In this document: positions 1 through 10,747 of the stretch, in pieces
Numbering within the stretch: position 1 is the first letter of the stretch
Layout of the letters: each line of letters begins with the position of its first letter
Source of the DNA: Phlebotomus papatasi
Taxonomy: Eukaryota; Arthropoda; Insecta; Diptera; Psychodidae
Assembly: GCF_024763615.1 (NCBI RefSeq)
Contig: NC_077222.1
Location: forward strand, 17,794,001 to 17,858,000
Direction of reading: 5' to 3'
Length of the DNA stretch: 64,000 nucleotides
The notes under the pieces: model-generated
What the model saw: the letters and a program-made list of their open reading frames with translations, nothing else
Told to the model about the DNA's origin: nothing
The model's database searches: none
Made by a program: the position numbers and the translations under genes

Positions 1-168
1 ACAGGCTAAATGTTTTCGAGAACGTTAAAGCTTTAATTAACCCCAGGGTATTGGCATTATTTTAGACATTATCGGTAATATCTGAATGGTAGGCCCGAAC
101 TTAGGACTAGATTTTTCCATGAACATTAATGGCGACTAAATAAAACCTTCAAATGAATCTCCTGTTGT

Positions 169-393
169 CAGTGGAAATTTTCGGAGGGAAGCTCCGTCCG
201 GACGCGGTAACACAAGCTGTGGAGTCTTCAACCCAAAAGATAAAAAAAAACTCACTCTTCTCCGGAGCTATCGGAGACACGGACCGTGTCGAAAGCTCTG
301 GAGAAGAGTGAGTTTTTTTTATCTTTTGGGTTGAAGACTCCACAGCTTATGTTGCCTTGTCCGGACGGAGCTTCCCTCAGAAAATTTCCACTG
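169..393. repeat. Near-perfect long hairpin (foldback)
   Basis: The two arms, about 169-269 and 294-393, are reverse complements with roughly six mismatches and one A-run length difference over 100 bp. The ends read TCAGTGGAAATTTTC and its complement. The 24-base loop holds a second small palindrome (GACACGG-A-CCGTGTC, 276-290), so the whole unit can fold into one stem. It is much more GC-rich than its surroundings. I found no target-site duplication and no second copy in the window. It could be a foldback MITE or a hairpin-RNA locus; the sequence alone does not decide. Confidence 0.85.
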
Positions 394-805
394 AAGCTGA
401 ACGGTAATTCCCCCACGATACTCATATTGTCACATCCGAATATTGCACAAACAGTATATAATTTAGAATGATAACACATCCTTTATATAACCAACGTTAA
501 CGATTTAATGCTTTAGAAAAGCAAAAACCAACATGTACAAAAAATAGTCTCTTAAAAGGGTTAACTCTCTTAGGGTTGTAATTTATTTAATGTTATCAAT
601 ACACTATTCTGTACATGAAAGATAGGTTGCATAGTTACTAAAATTCGTGAAATTGCAAAAAAAATACTAAGAATCTCTGTATAAATTTCAAAACAAATAA
701 AATCTCTTGGCCGGCAACATAATTTTCGTAGTTCCAATGATTGCCGCTACGAGCGCAAAACAATGTTCAAGTAATTTTCTAAAAAGTATTTTCTACGAGA
801 GCTCC
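394..805. other. AT-rich stretch, nothing recognised
   Basis: No repeat, ORF or signal that I can support. It contains ordinary AT-rich sequence with short A/T runs. Confidence 0.5.
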
Positions 806-1768
806 TTAACCCTTTAAGGACGACTGGAACGCCGGTGTCCCATAAAGAAAATAATTTTTCCTGACTACTTAAAGCTATTTTTTCTTATGTCTGTACATAA
901 TTGTAAAGTTGAAGGTTGATAGAATCTAGAATATTTTTTGCAAGTCTGTAGCTATTTGCTATGTAGTAAATATTTAAGCTCAAAAATGGCGAACTTTTAA
1001 ATTCTTATTTATTTTTTATACTCCAATTTTTTTAACCCTTTAAATCAGTAAAAGGTCTTACATATAACCTTAGAAAATCCAACAGAATGTGATACGGTGC
1101 GTTTTTTTCTTCTATGAGCGATAGGGACAAAAATAGCCTGAAAATTGAAGTAATTTTTCTGTCAATACCAATAAATGATAATTTTCACTCTAATGAAAAA
1201 TATTATGTTTGGGTATTGTAGTTTCTTTTTCCAAAACGATTTTGCTTAAAAAAAATTGGAAGTATAAAGTAAAATTAAAATCAATTTTAATTATGAGAAT
1301 TGAAAAATTCGTAATTTTTGAGCTTAAACATTTACTACATACCAAATAGCTAGAGACTTGCAAAAAATATCCTAGATTCCTTCACCGTTCTACATTGCAA
1401 TTACGTACAAACATAAGAAAAAAATAACCTTAGATAGTCAGGAAAAAATATTTTCTTTATGGAACACCGGTGTTCCAATCGTCTTTAAAGGGTTAAGCAA
1501 AACCCTTTTGGCAATAAAAACTACAATACTCATACGTAATATTTTTCATTAAAGCGAAAAATATTATTCATTGGTATTGTCAGAAAAATTACTTAATTTT
1601 CTGGGCTATTTTTGTCCCTATCGTTCATAGAAGCACAAAATACACCGAATCAGACTCTGTTGGACTTTCAAAGGTTAGATATAAGACTTATCATTAATTA
1701 TGTTTCCCAGTTTAATTTTTATTGTTGATTTTTAGTCCGTAAAAAGTATCTCGTCGTTAAAGGGTTAA
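806..1768. mobile_element. TTAA-flanked piggyBac-type MITE, outer copy
   Basis: The unit is flanked by TTAA (806-809 and 1765-1768) and starts CCCTTTAAGGACGA, with the complementary motif at the right end. TTAA target sites and CCC...GGG termini are the hallmark of the piggyBac superfamily. The outer copy consists of 806-1031 plus 1497-1768, about 500 bp, split by an inverted copy of the same family (1032-1496). There is no transposase ORF, so it is non-autonomous. Confidence 0.75.
1032..1496. mobile_element. Same TTAA MITE, inverted copy inserted in itself
   Basis: Flanked by TTAA (1032-1035 and 1493-1496) with ends CCCTTTAAATCAG and CGTCTTTAAAGGG. Its left half is the reverse complement of 1497-1768 and its right half that of 806-1031, so it is a complete inverted copy of the surrounding element. 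At about 1247-1250 it keeps the uninterrupted TTAA that was the target site in the outer copy (T-run, TTAA, then GCAAAA). That proves both the insertion and the TTAA target. Confidence 0.75.
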
Positions 1769-1772
1769 AAGT

Positions 1773-2178
1773 CAAGGGGTGAATAAGTGGCACTCAGAGT
1801 GCACTGTGAGCGGCGATCGGCAAAATTGTGCCGATCTGGAGCTAAAAATAAACAGATTGGCATTATTTTGCGAAGAAATCAACAGATCGGTACAATTTGA
1901 CCAAAAAGTGACCGATTGGCGTGTTTACTAGCAAAAATCGGGAGATAGGCACGATTTTACCGAAGTAGATTCAAATTAAGTAAAGAATTCGTTTAAACAC
2001 GTATAACATCAAAAATTTCCTACAGACAATTCCAGTAGTAAATTTTCATGCACTGTACTGGAAATACTAATCTCCTAGACTTACTCGGCATACTCGCACG
2101 AAAACGACAAATCGGCACAAATTTTACGAAAGATCGGCACTCGAGTGAACCGTGAGCGGCACAGTTATATACCCCTTG
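1773..2178. mobile_element. hAT-like MITE with 8-bp target duplication
   Basis: Termini are CAAGGGGT and ACCCCTTG. The element is flanked by an exact 8-bp duplication, TTAAAAGT, at 1765-1772 and 2179-2186. An 8-bp TSD and CA...TG ends are typical of the hAT superfamily. The interior has several copies of a GATCGGCAC/ATTTTACC word in both orientations, resembling subterminal transposase-binding repeats. The TSD includes the last TTAA of the neighbouring element, so it inserted after that element was in place. Confidence 0.8.
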
Positions 2179-2186
2179 TTAAAAGT

Positions 2187-3945
2187 AAATAGGAAAGATA
2201 GAGGTTAATTAGGCTTTAATTGATGCTTATCTGGTCAAACGGGATGTTAAGTTCAGTCCCCAGCAAACACCAAATGATAACCAATTTCAATACAGCTGTA
2301 AACGTAATATTAGCAGCGACACATACGACTAGTCATCCCGTGTTTTCTGCCGTCTTACCCGGTGAAATCGGATTTGAAGTCGGCGGTAGACGCAAAAAAT
2401 GGAGATTGGTTAAAATTAATAATAAGAATAATAATACTTCTTATTATTATAAATTTTCAGGTGAATTCTGCTAACCTTACAACAATACTCGCGAAGCAGT
2501 GCCATTTCTATATTTGTGGTCAGCATTTTTGTTCGAGAACTGCTGACCGGTCAGCATATTTTTCCTGATCGATTCAGCAAAAATATGCTGAAAACGCTGA
2601 TTATTCATCTAACTATACTCACTGGGTCGTGCTCATTTTAAATTCAAATTAACCGAATTAACCAACTGTCTCTAAAATAAAAAATAAAATAAAAAACTAA
2701 ATAAGAGAAAAATGTAATTGTGAGTCAGATCTCTCACTTTACATCATAACAATTTAACTTGAACATGACATCAAGAGAAAATTCCGCTGTAAAAAATTAT
2801 TATCATCTGGTCAGTCAAATCCCTATTATTACAGTATGTCGGTGCATTTTTCAAGAGTCAGAAAATAGGGATTAGAGATCACCATGCTCTCTCGGTACAT
2901 CCCTGTAAACTATAAAGTCATATCACAAGTGAATCCTTAATAGGTTATGCGACTTTTGCCATCTACCACTTCACCATCTCGCTCGGTGCAGCATCTTTGG
3001 ACGATTTGTGTGTAGCCACAGCTCTTCTCGTACAGAGATATCGTGTAGAGTGTTTTATATGACACTAAGAAAGCACCAGAACAGAGCCAACAACAGAGTT
3101 AGTGACACGAGATACGGGGATGGGATGCACAAAAAGAATCCACGAAAAATGTGTTTAGAGTGTCTGTTTTCTCTAGCCCCGAGAACTATGGTAAAGTTGA
3201 GGGAAGCAACAGCAAAAAAAAGGGAAAACAACCCACTCAACAATCTCCTGGCCACCCAATGCAATCCCGTTCAAGTTAGTCATCCCTGAGCATGTGGGAG
3301 GAAAACAAAAAAATATATATGGGGAATGGGTTAAATACTAAAAAATTTATTCAACCCCCGTAAAGAAGACAAAGATATCTGACATTACTGAGAAGATCAT
3401 TGACTTATGCTTCCTCTAAACCACGGCATTTTTTTCTTGTGTATGTGTGCTCCACCTCACCTTCCCCAAATCTCCTGGCTCAGCAGCAATTTAATTTATT
3501 TTTCCTGAGAGTGCCCTCTGGCATGCTGAGTAGAACGTAAAAGTGATGCCAAGCCACCCATTTCCTTCCCACCTCGGAAATCCCCGTAATTAATTTACAT
3601 TTGTAGGATTGTAAAGGAGCTCCCTCACAATACGCAGTCGTGTGTCTATTGACATGAAAATTCCACAATTATTCACATTCTTTCTACACCACTATACAAG
3701 ACTTCAGAAAAGACATGAACCGGAATTTTCATGTGGTTCCCCAATGCCATCACCCCAGAAATGTCGCACGATCAATTTAAATTTCAATGGAGTGAGCATA
3801 AAAATGCAGCTGTATATTTTGCATTTTTTTGAAAAAGAATTTGGTAGATAATTGTATAAATTTCAGTAGCACATTCATAACTAGGCGATTTACAGTACAT
3901 GGGATAAAGTACACAATCTTTTATTTATTTTAATCTTACGGAATA
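2187..3945. other. Unique sequence without a recognised gene
   Basis: Holds small local palindromes only: an AATAAT/ATTATT hairpin near 2420-2455 and CTGACCGGTCAG near 2541. The stretch 2940-3290 is less AT-rich and contains a 93-codon plus-strand ORF (3008-3289) that resembles no family I know. Nothing else stands out. Confidence 0.45.
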
Positions 3946-4045
3946 TAGGTAAGGGAAACCTTTCAGGCTTCGCATGCACACTCTGGCTTCGAACACTTCC
4001 TTATTTTCCCATATCCCTTTCATAAATCTTACCTATCGGCGTAGT
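3946..4045. mobile_element. Solo terminus of the AAGGCTTTCAGGCTTC MITE family
   Basis: The segment AAACCTTTCAGGCTTCGCA through the TAAATCTTACCTA motif matches one arm of the foldback element at 29965-30442 over about 85 bp. No opposite arm is present nearby, so this is a half element left by deletion or partial duplication. Confidence 0.55.
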
Positions 4046-4746
4046 TTTGTAAGGAATTTAAATTGGAAACAAATTAATCTAAATGGAGACAAGGGAAATC
4101 TAATTGGAGACATACAGTGTAAGTGAAACCGCGACGACAGGCTTCTAAAACCTTGCTGAGTTGCTCTTGAGTGCAGAATTTGTTCTTATTCCTGGTCTTT
4201 TCTCCTTTCCCATCAAACAATAAGAAAATCTCTCCAAAAAATCATATTTCTGGGATTTCCTATTGAAGCATTTGCAGACACTTCAGAAAAACCTTTTTTT
4301 TTCACGAAATAAGTAATTATTTCATTTGAAAACTTCACGCACTGTTAACAATAATGATTAGCACTTAATTTAACTAAAATTAGCCAGAAATATGACATAA
4401 ATATTAAATAAAGTAATAAAACAACAATCACCTCAATGTATTTTTCATTGGAAAACATGGTCGATCGATGAAAAATTCGATGATGAAAAGGTACACTTTT
4501 AATTTTTCTGAGAAATTGACAAATTAAAATTTGTGAATATGAATGGATTTTTGCTTTATTTCGAGCAAAGTTAACTAAATTATGAAACTGTGGTAAAGAA
4601 AATAAATATATAAATATAATAATTTAGTACTGTATTTATCATGAAAACAATGCCGTTTCCATTTGGAGTAGTGAAAAATTTCCATTTGGAGCAGGTTTTG
4701 AATTGACTTAATTTACCCTAGTTGATTCATTCTCATTTTAAATGTA
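4046..4746. other. AT-rich stretch, nothing recognised
   Basis: Only a short direct duplication (TTTCCATTTGGAG, near 4658 and 4680) is visible. Confidence 0.45.
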
Positions 4747-4896
4747 ATACCCAACGCACAATAACGTTTGTTTTGTAAACATGTTTTTGACATTTCAATG
4801 AGAGTGAATGAAACAGAAATCTAGTTATCTCGTTTTCTCTCATAGGAAATTTTGAAAATATATTTACAAACACAAATTATTGTGCACTGAGTATAA
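4747..4896. mobile_element. Short foldback MITE, CGCACAATAAC family, copy 1
   Basis: Inverted arms begin CCAACGCACAATAACG and end TTATTGTGCACTGAG. The arms share TTTGTAAACATGT and related words with a spacer of about 40 bp. A second copy lies 230 bp away at 5125-5272. The target duplication is not clear. Confidence 0.65.
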
Positions 4897-5124
4897 CATT
4901 AAAAGTGTCATAGTTTTTTTTTATAATAAGATATACAATAAACAACTGATTTGCCTTTGAAAGATTTAAAATATTATATGAAAGCAAATCGGCTTATTTG
5001 CCTTCCAAAGGCTTCAGACTTGAATTTCAGCTTACATGGCATAACTTTTAAAATTTTAAAATATTCGAGTTCTTTTGGGAAATATTCCTATTTTCACTTT
5101 GAATATAAAAACAAATAATTCCTT

Positions 5125-5272
5125 ATGCCCAGCGCACAATAACTTTTATTTATAAACATGTTTTCAAAATTTCCTATAAGAGTGAGCGAGATGACTATAT
5201 CTAGATCTCACTCACACTCATTGAAATGTCAAAAATATGTTTACAAAACAAAAGTTATTGTGCGCTAAGCAT
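5125..5272. mobile_element. Short foldback MITE, CGCACAATAAC family, copy 2
   Basis: Arms start GCCCAGCGCACAATAAC and end GTTATTGTGCGCTAAGC. Inside is a symmetrical core (GAGTGAGCGAGAT...ATCTCACTCACACTC). The unit is nearly a full palindrome of about 148 bp and matches copy 1 at 4747-4896. Confidence 0.7.
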
Positions 5273-6127
5273 TATTCCTGGACCTCAGTACCCTTTATTA
5301 TTATTTAGAAATCGAGAAATTTCGTGAACGGACTCAATGCTTCAGTTCGAAGGTTAGGGCGTGATGAGGAAATTTGGAATAATGTCTAATTTGACACTTT
5401 ATATTTCTTATGGAAAAAGAAAAAAAACAATGAATAAATACACTCGAATGTAAAGTTTTGCATTTCTTCGTAATTTTCTTTTTCTCTTTGACCATCTGAA
5501 ACAGTGAAAAAATCTTAAAATTCCAAAATAAACAAAATTCCGAATTACCCTATCATTCTCTACCACGGAAAAAAAGTTTAATAATTGGAAAATTAAATTA
5601 TCAAACTTTATGGTATTAATCCTTTTCATTCATATGTCAACTAAAGGTATTACGTATTCGATTTCTGCTGTATTGGTTCTTGTTTTTAAAGTTGTACTAA
5701 AAATAAAAATTCGATCAACATTTTTCCCAACATCTCAGTAATTTAGTACACATCTCTCTTAACAGCCTGATCTTTGCAACTGGTCTATCCTTTGAATATT
5801 TTAAAGATTTAGTATACACTTCATTTAATTTATTTTAGGAAAATTAATTTAGTATAGTCATGTACTAAACAGCTTAAATCTTCATATCAGTCTTTGAAAC
5901 TTCGTATTTCTTTATTTTCTTTGTGTGATGCCATAAGTTCTTAAATAATTCGTTAAATTTACATACCTTACATGAAATTTATTTATATTTTTCAAATGTA
6001 TTCATGAGGAATAACTTCCATAAAATTTTACCATGATGTTTCAGTGGCAAAAGGTCAAATGCTGCGACTCTTATTACAAAAATAGGTGTACGTATAATTA
6101 AGACAAAAATAGACTCTCCATGTGTAT
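5273..6127. other. AT-rich stretch, nothing recognised
   Basis: No repeat or coding signal that I can support. Confidence 0.45.
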
Positions 6128-7924
6128 TAGGTGAGATTCTTAACAATCTCACCTACTATAATCCTAACAAAATTTCATGTCCTCCGATCGCGCTCAAACT
6201 TGGCCAAAATGTGTTTCGCCACTTCCTGATCACGAATATATGGGGGGCTAAGTTACGTTCCCGGCCGGCCGGCCGGCCGTCCGGCCGCTCTCTGGAGCTT
6301 AATAGCTCCTAAACTAAAAAAGATATCGACTTGCGGTTTTCGGCAAAGGTTAAATATCGTATGAAAATTGCAAAATGGTGCATTGACCCCCCACCCCCCA
6401 CCCCTCCTTCCGCCATTTTGAAGACCCCCCTTTTTTTGTTTTCTCAATAGCTCCGGCCCTATGGCATCGAGCGGGCTCAAATTTTAGTATGTTATAGCTG
6501 GGCCTTAGAGCTTTCCATCAATACCAAACTTAAGGTCCCCCGACCCCCCTGACCCGAGCTATAAGGGTCCAAAAAAAATTTCTTAAAATGGCCATAACTC
6601 CGGTTCTAATTATCAGAATTTAAAAAATGAGGGCTTTTTGGAAAGCTCTCGTGAAATGCCACTTCCTCTTCTAACATCGCAAGTTCATAAAACCACCGCT
6701 AGGGGCGCTATTATTAAAAAGAAAATTTTTAAATCTTAAAAGTTAAATAACTCAAAAATTCCTTATGCAATCGGGCTGAAATTTTAGTATGTTGTAGCCG
6801 TTGATTATACCTATCAAACAAAAAAAACCTTAAGTCGATCCATAACCCCTGACCCGAGCTATAAGGGGTCAAAGTTCGAACATTGACCGGCCTCTATCTC
6901 CGGTTCTAATTAACATAGCGACCTAAATTTTACCTTTTTGGTTTCGTCTCGATGAGCACTTTCAGATGGAAGTTCAAAAAGTCACCACAGGTGGCGCTGT
7001 GATAGCGTCAAAATTCATCGAAATTCAAAGTCACTTTTCTCAAAAACGGCATTGTGCAAGTTAATGAAATTTTAGTATGTTGTAGTCCAGTCTAGGACGT
7101 TTCCAAAATGGTGCGTATGTGCGCTGTGGTTTCAATAGAACCGGAGATATGAGGGGTCAAAGTTCACAAAATTTAAAAAATCATATCTCCGGTTCTATGT
7201 GACCGATTTTGATGAATGAGGGCTTATACGAAAGATCTCACCAAATACTACAACTTTCTAGAACATTTGAACTTCGTGGGACCAACACCAGGGGCGCCAC
7301 AGTCAAAAAACGAATTTCAATATCACATAACCTCAATTATCTCGACTGTCGCTGAACCGATTTTGATGATTGCTTCGACATAATTGTAGAGGACATTTGT
7401 CTCTACATTTCGTCCATACATCATTTTCCGCTCAGACTACGCTATCACTCAGATTTTGCCGTTTAAGTGTGAAAAAATTGATTTTTTTCATAATAACGCT
7501 TTGAAATCACTCAGATGCCAATTTGACTGCCTCTACTCCACCAAGACACTTAAAATAGGGTTTTAAATGGAAAATCCCACAGAATACAACAATTCTTTGA
7601 TATAGTTGAAGTTCAACAAATGACTACTTGGGGCACTCTGGATGAAAAAACGAGTTAAGAAACAAAAAACCTCGCTTATCTTGGCTTCTGAGTAATCGAT
7701 GAGATCATGTTCTATGGAAAAATTATAGAGAACATTCTGGTCTACATTTCACCCATATAACACTTTTCTGTCAGTTCATCCAAATCCTTGATATTTTGGT
7801 TTAAATACAAAATTTGTATAATTTCACGAATTTTATTCAAGATAACTGAATGGCGTCTCCCTACTTCAGCATCAAATCGAATTTGCATGCACTCCGAGTT
7901 AGCTCACGTTAAGAATCTCACCTA
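6128..7924. mobile_element. 1.8-kb TIR element built of ~290-300 bp degenerate units
   Basis: The left end TAGGTGAGATTCTTAAC (6128-6144) is exactly repeated in inverse at 7908-7924. This gives a 15-bp TIR with apparent TA target sites. The interior is a degenerate tandem array: TTTTAGTATGTT recurs near 6482, 6782 and 7070; CTCCGGTTCTA near 6598, 6898 and 7188; a GGGGCGC/GGTGGCGC motif near 6702, 6991 and 7291; and GACCCGAGCTATAAGG near 6551 and 6851. The left flank has a (GGCC)n-rich patch at 6262-6290. There is no ORF of transposase size, so I call it a non-autonomous element that amplified an internal unit. Confidence 0.65.
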
Positions 7925-7995
7925 CATAAGCCGGTTAGGATTATCTGTCCCTTTTCCTTTGAAATAGGGCAGGAATAAAGATAAGAGGTACTCAC

Positions 7996-8095
7996 CAGTC
8001 TTGATTTGTGCGATGGCACTGAGAATTACGATGAATTTCACTGCAAAACTCATCCAAGAACTTCCACTCATCATTCCCGTCGGATTGTGCGCCAT
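7996..8095 (-). CDS. Candidate first coding exon with signal peptide (partial)
   Basis: On the minus strand an ATG at 8095 opens a frame of 33 codons plus one base that stops at a consensus donor, GTGAGT (7995-7990), i.e. phase 1. Residues 14-29 include the hydrophobic run FAVKFIVILSAIA, and the small residues after it suit signal-peptidase cleavage near the splice site. A phase-1 intron just after a signal peptide is common in secreted and single-pass membrane proteins. An in-frame upstream ATG at 8104 would add three residues; the ATG at 8095 has the better context (GGGACATGG). I cannot name the gene: the mature protein would begin in an exon at lower coordinates, not recognised here. It could be chance, but signal peptide, donor and frame agree. 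Confidence 0.5.
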
Positions 8096-8381
8096 GTCCC
8101 TCATAAAAAACACTCACTTTTGTCCAGAAAACGCACTTTTATTCGTCACCAGAGCCCCTTGGGCATCCACAGAGTCATCAAAAGAATGACTGCAAATTCC
8201 GAATTGATTGCGCAATTTTCCCGGAAAAGTCAAAAACAAACCGATGCACTTCTTTGATCTGGTCAGGAAATTGCAGCCAGTAGGGTGATACACTTGTAAA
8301 TTAGCTTAAGAACTTTCTTTTCCGTTGGTGCGCGGGATGGTGTTGTTGAGGAAATTCTCCGTTAAATTTTCATCACGGTAC
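8096..8381 (-). other. Candidate 5' UTR of the signal-peptide exon
   Basis: On the minus strand, TCTATTGCAG ends at 8382 and would be an acceptor, giving an exon 8381-7996 of 386 bp with a 286-bp leader. The leader opens with a tiny upstream ORF of three codons. The alternative is a transcription start here, since a TATA-like box lies just upstream. Base composition is more balanced than in the flanks, as expected for transcribed UTR. Confidence 0.4.
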
Positions 8382-8419
8382 CTGCAATAGATTTACAAGA
8401 GTTACCTTTTTACTGCACT

Positions 8420-8427
8420 TATTTATA
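8420..8427 (-). promoter_or_regulatory. TATA-like box upstream of the candidate exon
   Basis: TATAAATA on the minus strand. A start site 25-35 bp downstream (about 8400-8390) would put the leader in one exon and make the nearby acceptor unnecessary. In such AT-rich DNA this motif is frequent by chance. Confidence 0.2.
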
Positions 8428-9354
8428 CGCCATTAAATATATTTTATGACTTTACTCTCAACCACCCTGAGTTATGGCAAATCGTTTGGGTTGAATTAAA
8501 TTTTAACACTTTTTGCATCTAACCTCTTTGCCATTCAATTTACTTCGCACCCCGAAAAAAATCCACTCAATTATTCATTCAGAATTACAAATTATTTTAC
8601 CTCAAGTGCATATGTGAATTTTTTATTATGGGACAAGGAGAGAAAAGCGAAGATTATCTTTTTTTTTATTTTTCATACAAAAATCAGGAAAGTACTACGA
8701 AATAGAGGAAAATGGCAGTAAATGCATTTATTGATTATTTTTGTACCACTACCCTGAAGGAGTTGGAAAAATTTTTATTAGAGCTGTAGTATCAATAATA
8801 AAAAAAATAATAATATGCTCACGTTGTTGTCACCAAATAAAAATCATGGTGCAAAATGGGTAATAAAATAAACATCCATCAATAGAAATCCATGATAGCA
8901 TTTATCATTAAAATAAAGTAGTTTCTTAAAGTTATTTCGATGATCTTTATATCAAAACCCAGATTAGAAATAAATATATCCTAAATATTTTTGTATAAAA
9001 CAGTAAATCTCAAAGAAGATAACCTTAATAATATTTCCGAACCCTACCCATTTAACTTAAAAAAAAATACTATAAGTAAAACTCAAGGAGGCAAAATAAT
9101 GATAAACTAATTTGGATTATTCAAAAATTCTAATTCTTTGCTTGACAAAAAGTAAAGAATAATTAATCGTATTTGAAATTGCATCTCAATATTAACTCAT
9201 TTAACAATCTATTTACAAACTTAAAGAGCAAATGGTCAGGGATAGGGAAATTTTTTCATTGAAGATCCCCTTCCCCCCTTAAATCGATATAAGTAGATCA
9301 ATAACACCTAGATCTTATTCTTCTTAACGAGTTTTTTTAGAATATCCCGAATGT
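8428..9354. other. AT-rich stretch, nothing recognised
   Basis: No repeat arm or credible ORF was seen. Confidence 0.45.
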
Positions 9355-9491
9355 AATGCCCTAGACACACTTACGACGTAAGCCGAGAGACGACTTAGTG
9401 GAAAATTATGGAAATGTAGTTTAATCATTATTTCGAATATAATTACGTTAAGCCGTCTCTCGGCTAATCCTCAGGTCTGTCAAGGCCCTAA
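9355..9491. mobile_element. Short foldback MITE (AGCCGAGAGACG family)
   Basis: The left arm contains GTAAGCCGAGAGACGACTTA (9379-9398). The right arm contains TTAAGCCGTCTCTCGGCT. Outer ends read GCCCTAGACA and TGTCAAGGCCCTA. Total about 137 bp with a TA dinucleotide at both edges. The centre is AT-rich and unpaired. Confidence 0.6.
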
Positions 9492-10220
9492 GGTATATCT
9501 AAAAAATTAAAATTATATTATTGATAATTCATTTGTTAGACAAAAAGCCACGATAAGCGTAAAATACCTCTTCTGTGGTTTACTCATAGAGTTTATACCA
9601 TAACTGAATGTCCCATACGCGCACAGCGTACAACTCGAGGCGGGACATTCGCTCATTGCTAGGCCAGTCACTCAGTACGTGACGAGCACCCAGGCAGTGC
9701 AGTGGTGTCTAAGGGTCGTCCTCAGGTGTTTGCACCACTTAAGCCTCGATCTCTCTGATTTAATTTAACATATTAAAAGATATCAATAATAATTTATTGT
9801 TATATAAGTTTCAAACTTTAAGGAACAAATAAACTTCCTCTATCATTCTAAATTAATATTCCTATAAGGATTTATTCTATCAGAACGCTATAGGTTAAGC
9901 CGTAACACAAAGCCATTGGGTTCAGGAGCCTATAAAGGCAATAAAGGATGAAGGTCAAATTTCCTAGGATAGAGAAACTTTAGTCTTAATTTTATAAGCC
10001 TTCAAGAGTTAAATATTTTAGAACCGTGTCAAACTGAATTTAAAACGGTAATTGATAAAGAAATAAATTAAATAAATAGAAATAATTGATGTGTTTATAT
10101 TGTGTTTAGTTTATTTTGTTAATAGTTCGACGAATCTTCGACTTTTATTTATGTCAATTGTGGATGGTTTGATATGGTTTGATATATTGATTTTGTGTTG
10201 CCGATCACACGGGTTTCACT
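9492..10220. other. Unique stretch with one GC-rich stem-loop patch
   Basis: Mostly AT-rich. The patch 9600-9750 is GC-rich and includes GAATGTCCC (9606-9614) pairing with GGGACATTC (9642-9650), and a GGTGTTTGCACCAC palindrome near 9726. I cannot assign it to a known element; it might be an old retrotransposon untranslated region. Confidence 0.35.
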
Positions 10221-10360
10221 CTAGAGGTTTTTAGTCCAGTTCCCGAATATCTCAAATCAAAATTCCAAGTAACAAGTTCGATAAGCAATGCTTAATCGAA
10301 ATTTTCCCTAAGATTTTTCCTGACGATAAGAAATTGCAGTAGTTAAACCATATCCATAAC
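10221..10360. repeat. AGTTTAGYCCAGTTCCC repeat, copy 1 (diverged)
   Basis: Contains TTTTTAGTCCAGTTCCCGAA, then GATAAGAAATTGCAG and TTAAACCATATCC. The same order of words appears at 10538-10680 and 12420-12606. It is one arm of the foldback family seen complete at 12194-12606. Confidence 0.5.
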
Positions 10361-10537
10361 ATACAATACCTAAATCTAATGGCGTCAGATTTTAATAAGA
10401 TTAACTTTCATAATTTCTTGCGGACGAGGTTTTAAAAAAAAAAGTTTGATTTGAATTGCTAAGCACATTAAGTTCCGCGACATTTATACTTAGCAATTAT
10501 AAATAGAGAGCCAGTCTAATATGGGTCTCAATCTGGA

Positions 10538-10680
10538 GTTTTAGTCTAGTTCCTGAGAATGTCGAAATTCTAAATCGTAAGCAATTTCAAATAATTTTTC
10601 AATATCTAGTTAATAATTTGGCCTTTCGTGATAAGAAATCAGAGCTGTTGAGCCATTTGTCTAAACCTTAGGTCTGATCG
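10538..10680. repeat. AGTTTAGYCCAGTTCCC repeat, copy 2
   Basis: Starts TTTTAGTCTAGTTCCTGA and ends GTCTAAACCTTAGGTCTGA, matching the right arm of 12194-12606. It is a single arm without its inverse partner. Confidence 0.5.
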
Positions 10681-10747
10681 TATAATACTGACTTTAGCCA
10701 AAAGGTTTAACCACGTATTGAACCTTATGCGGTTGCACTGTTCGAAG

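Noticed and set aside
3055..3264. Minus-strand ORF with a signal-like N-terminus (MHWVARRLLSGLFSLFFAVA)
   Set aside because: No donor site in frame and the rest is a run of hydrophobic residues; weaker than the 8.0-kb candidate.
6262..6290. GGCCGGCCGGCC run as a CpG promoter island
   Set aside because: It lies inside the TIR element and is short; similar CCGG/GTCC runs occur at 59918 as part of repeats.
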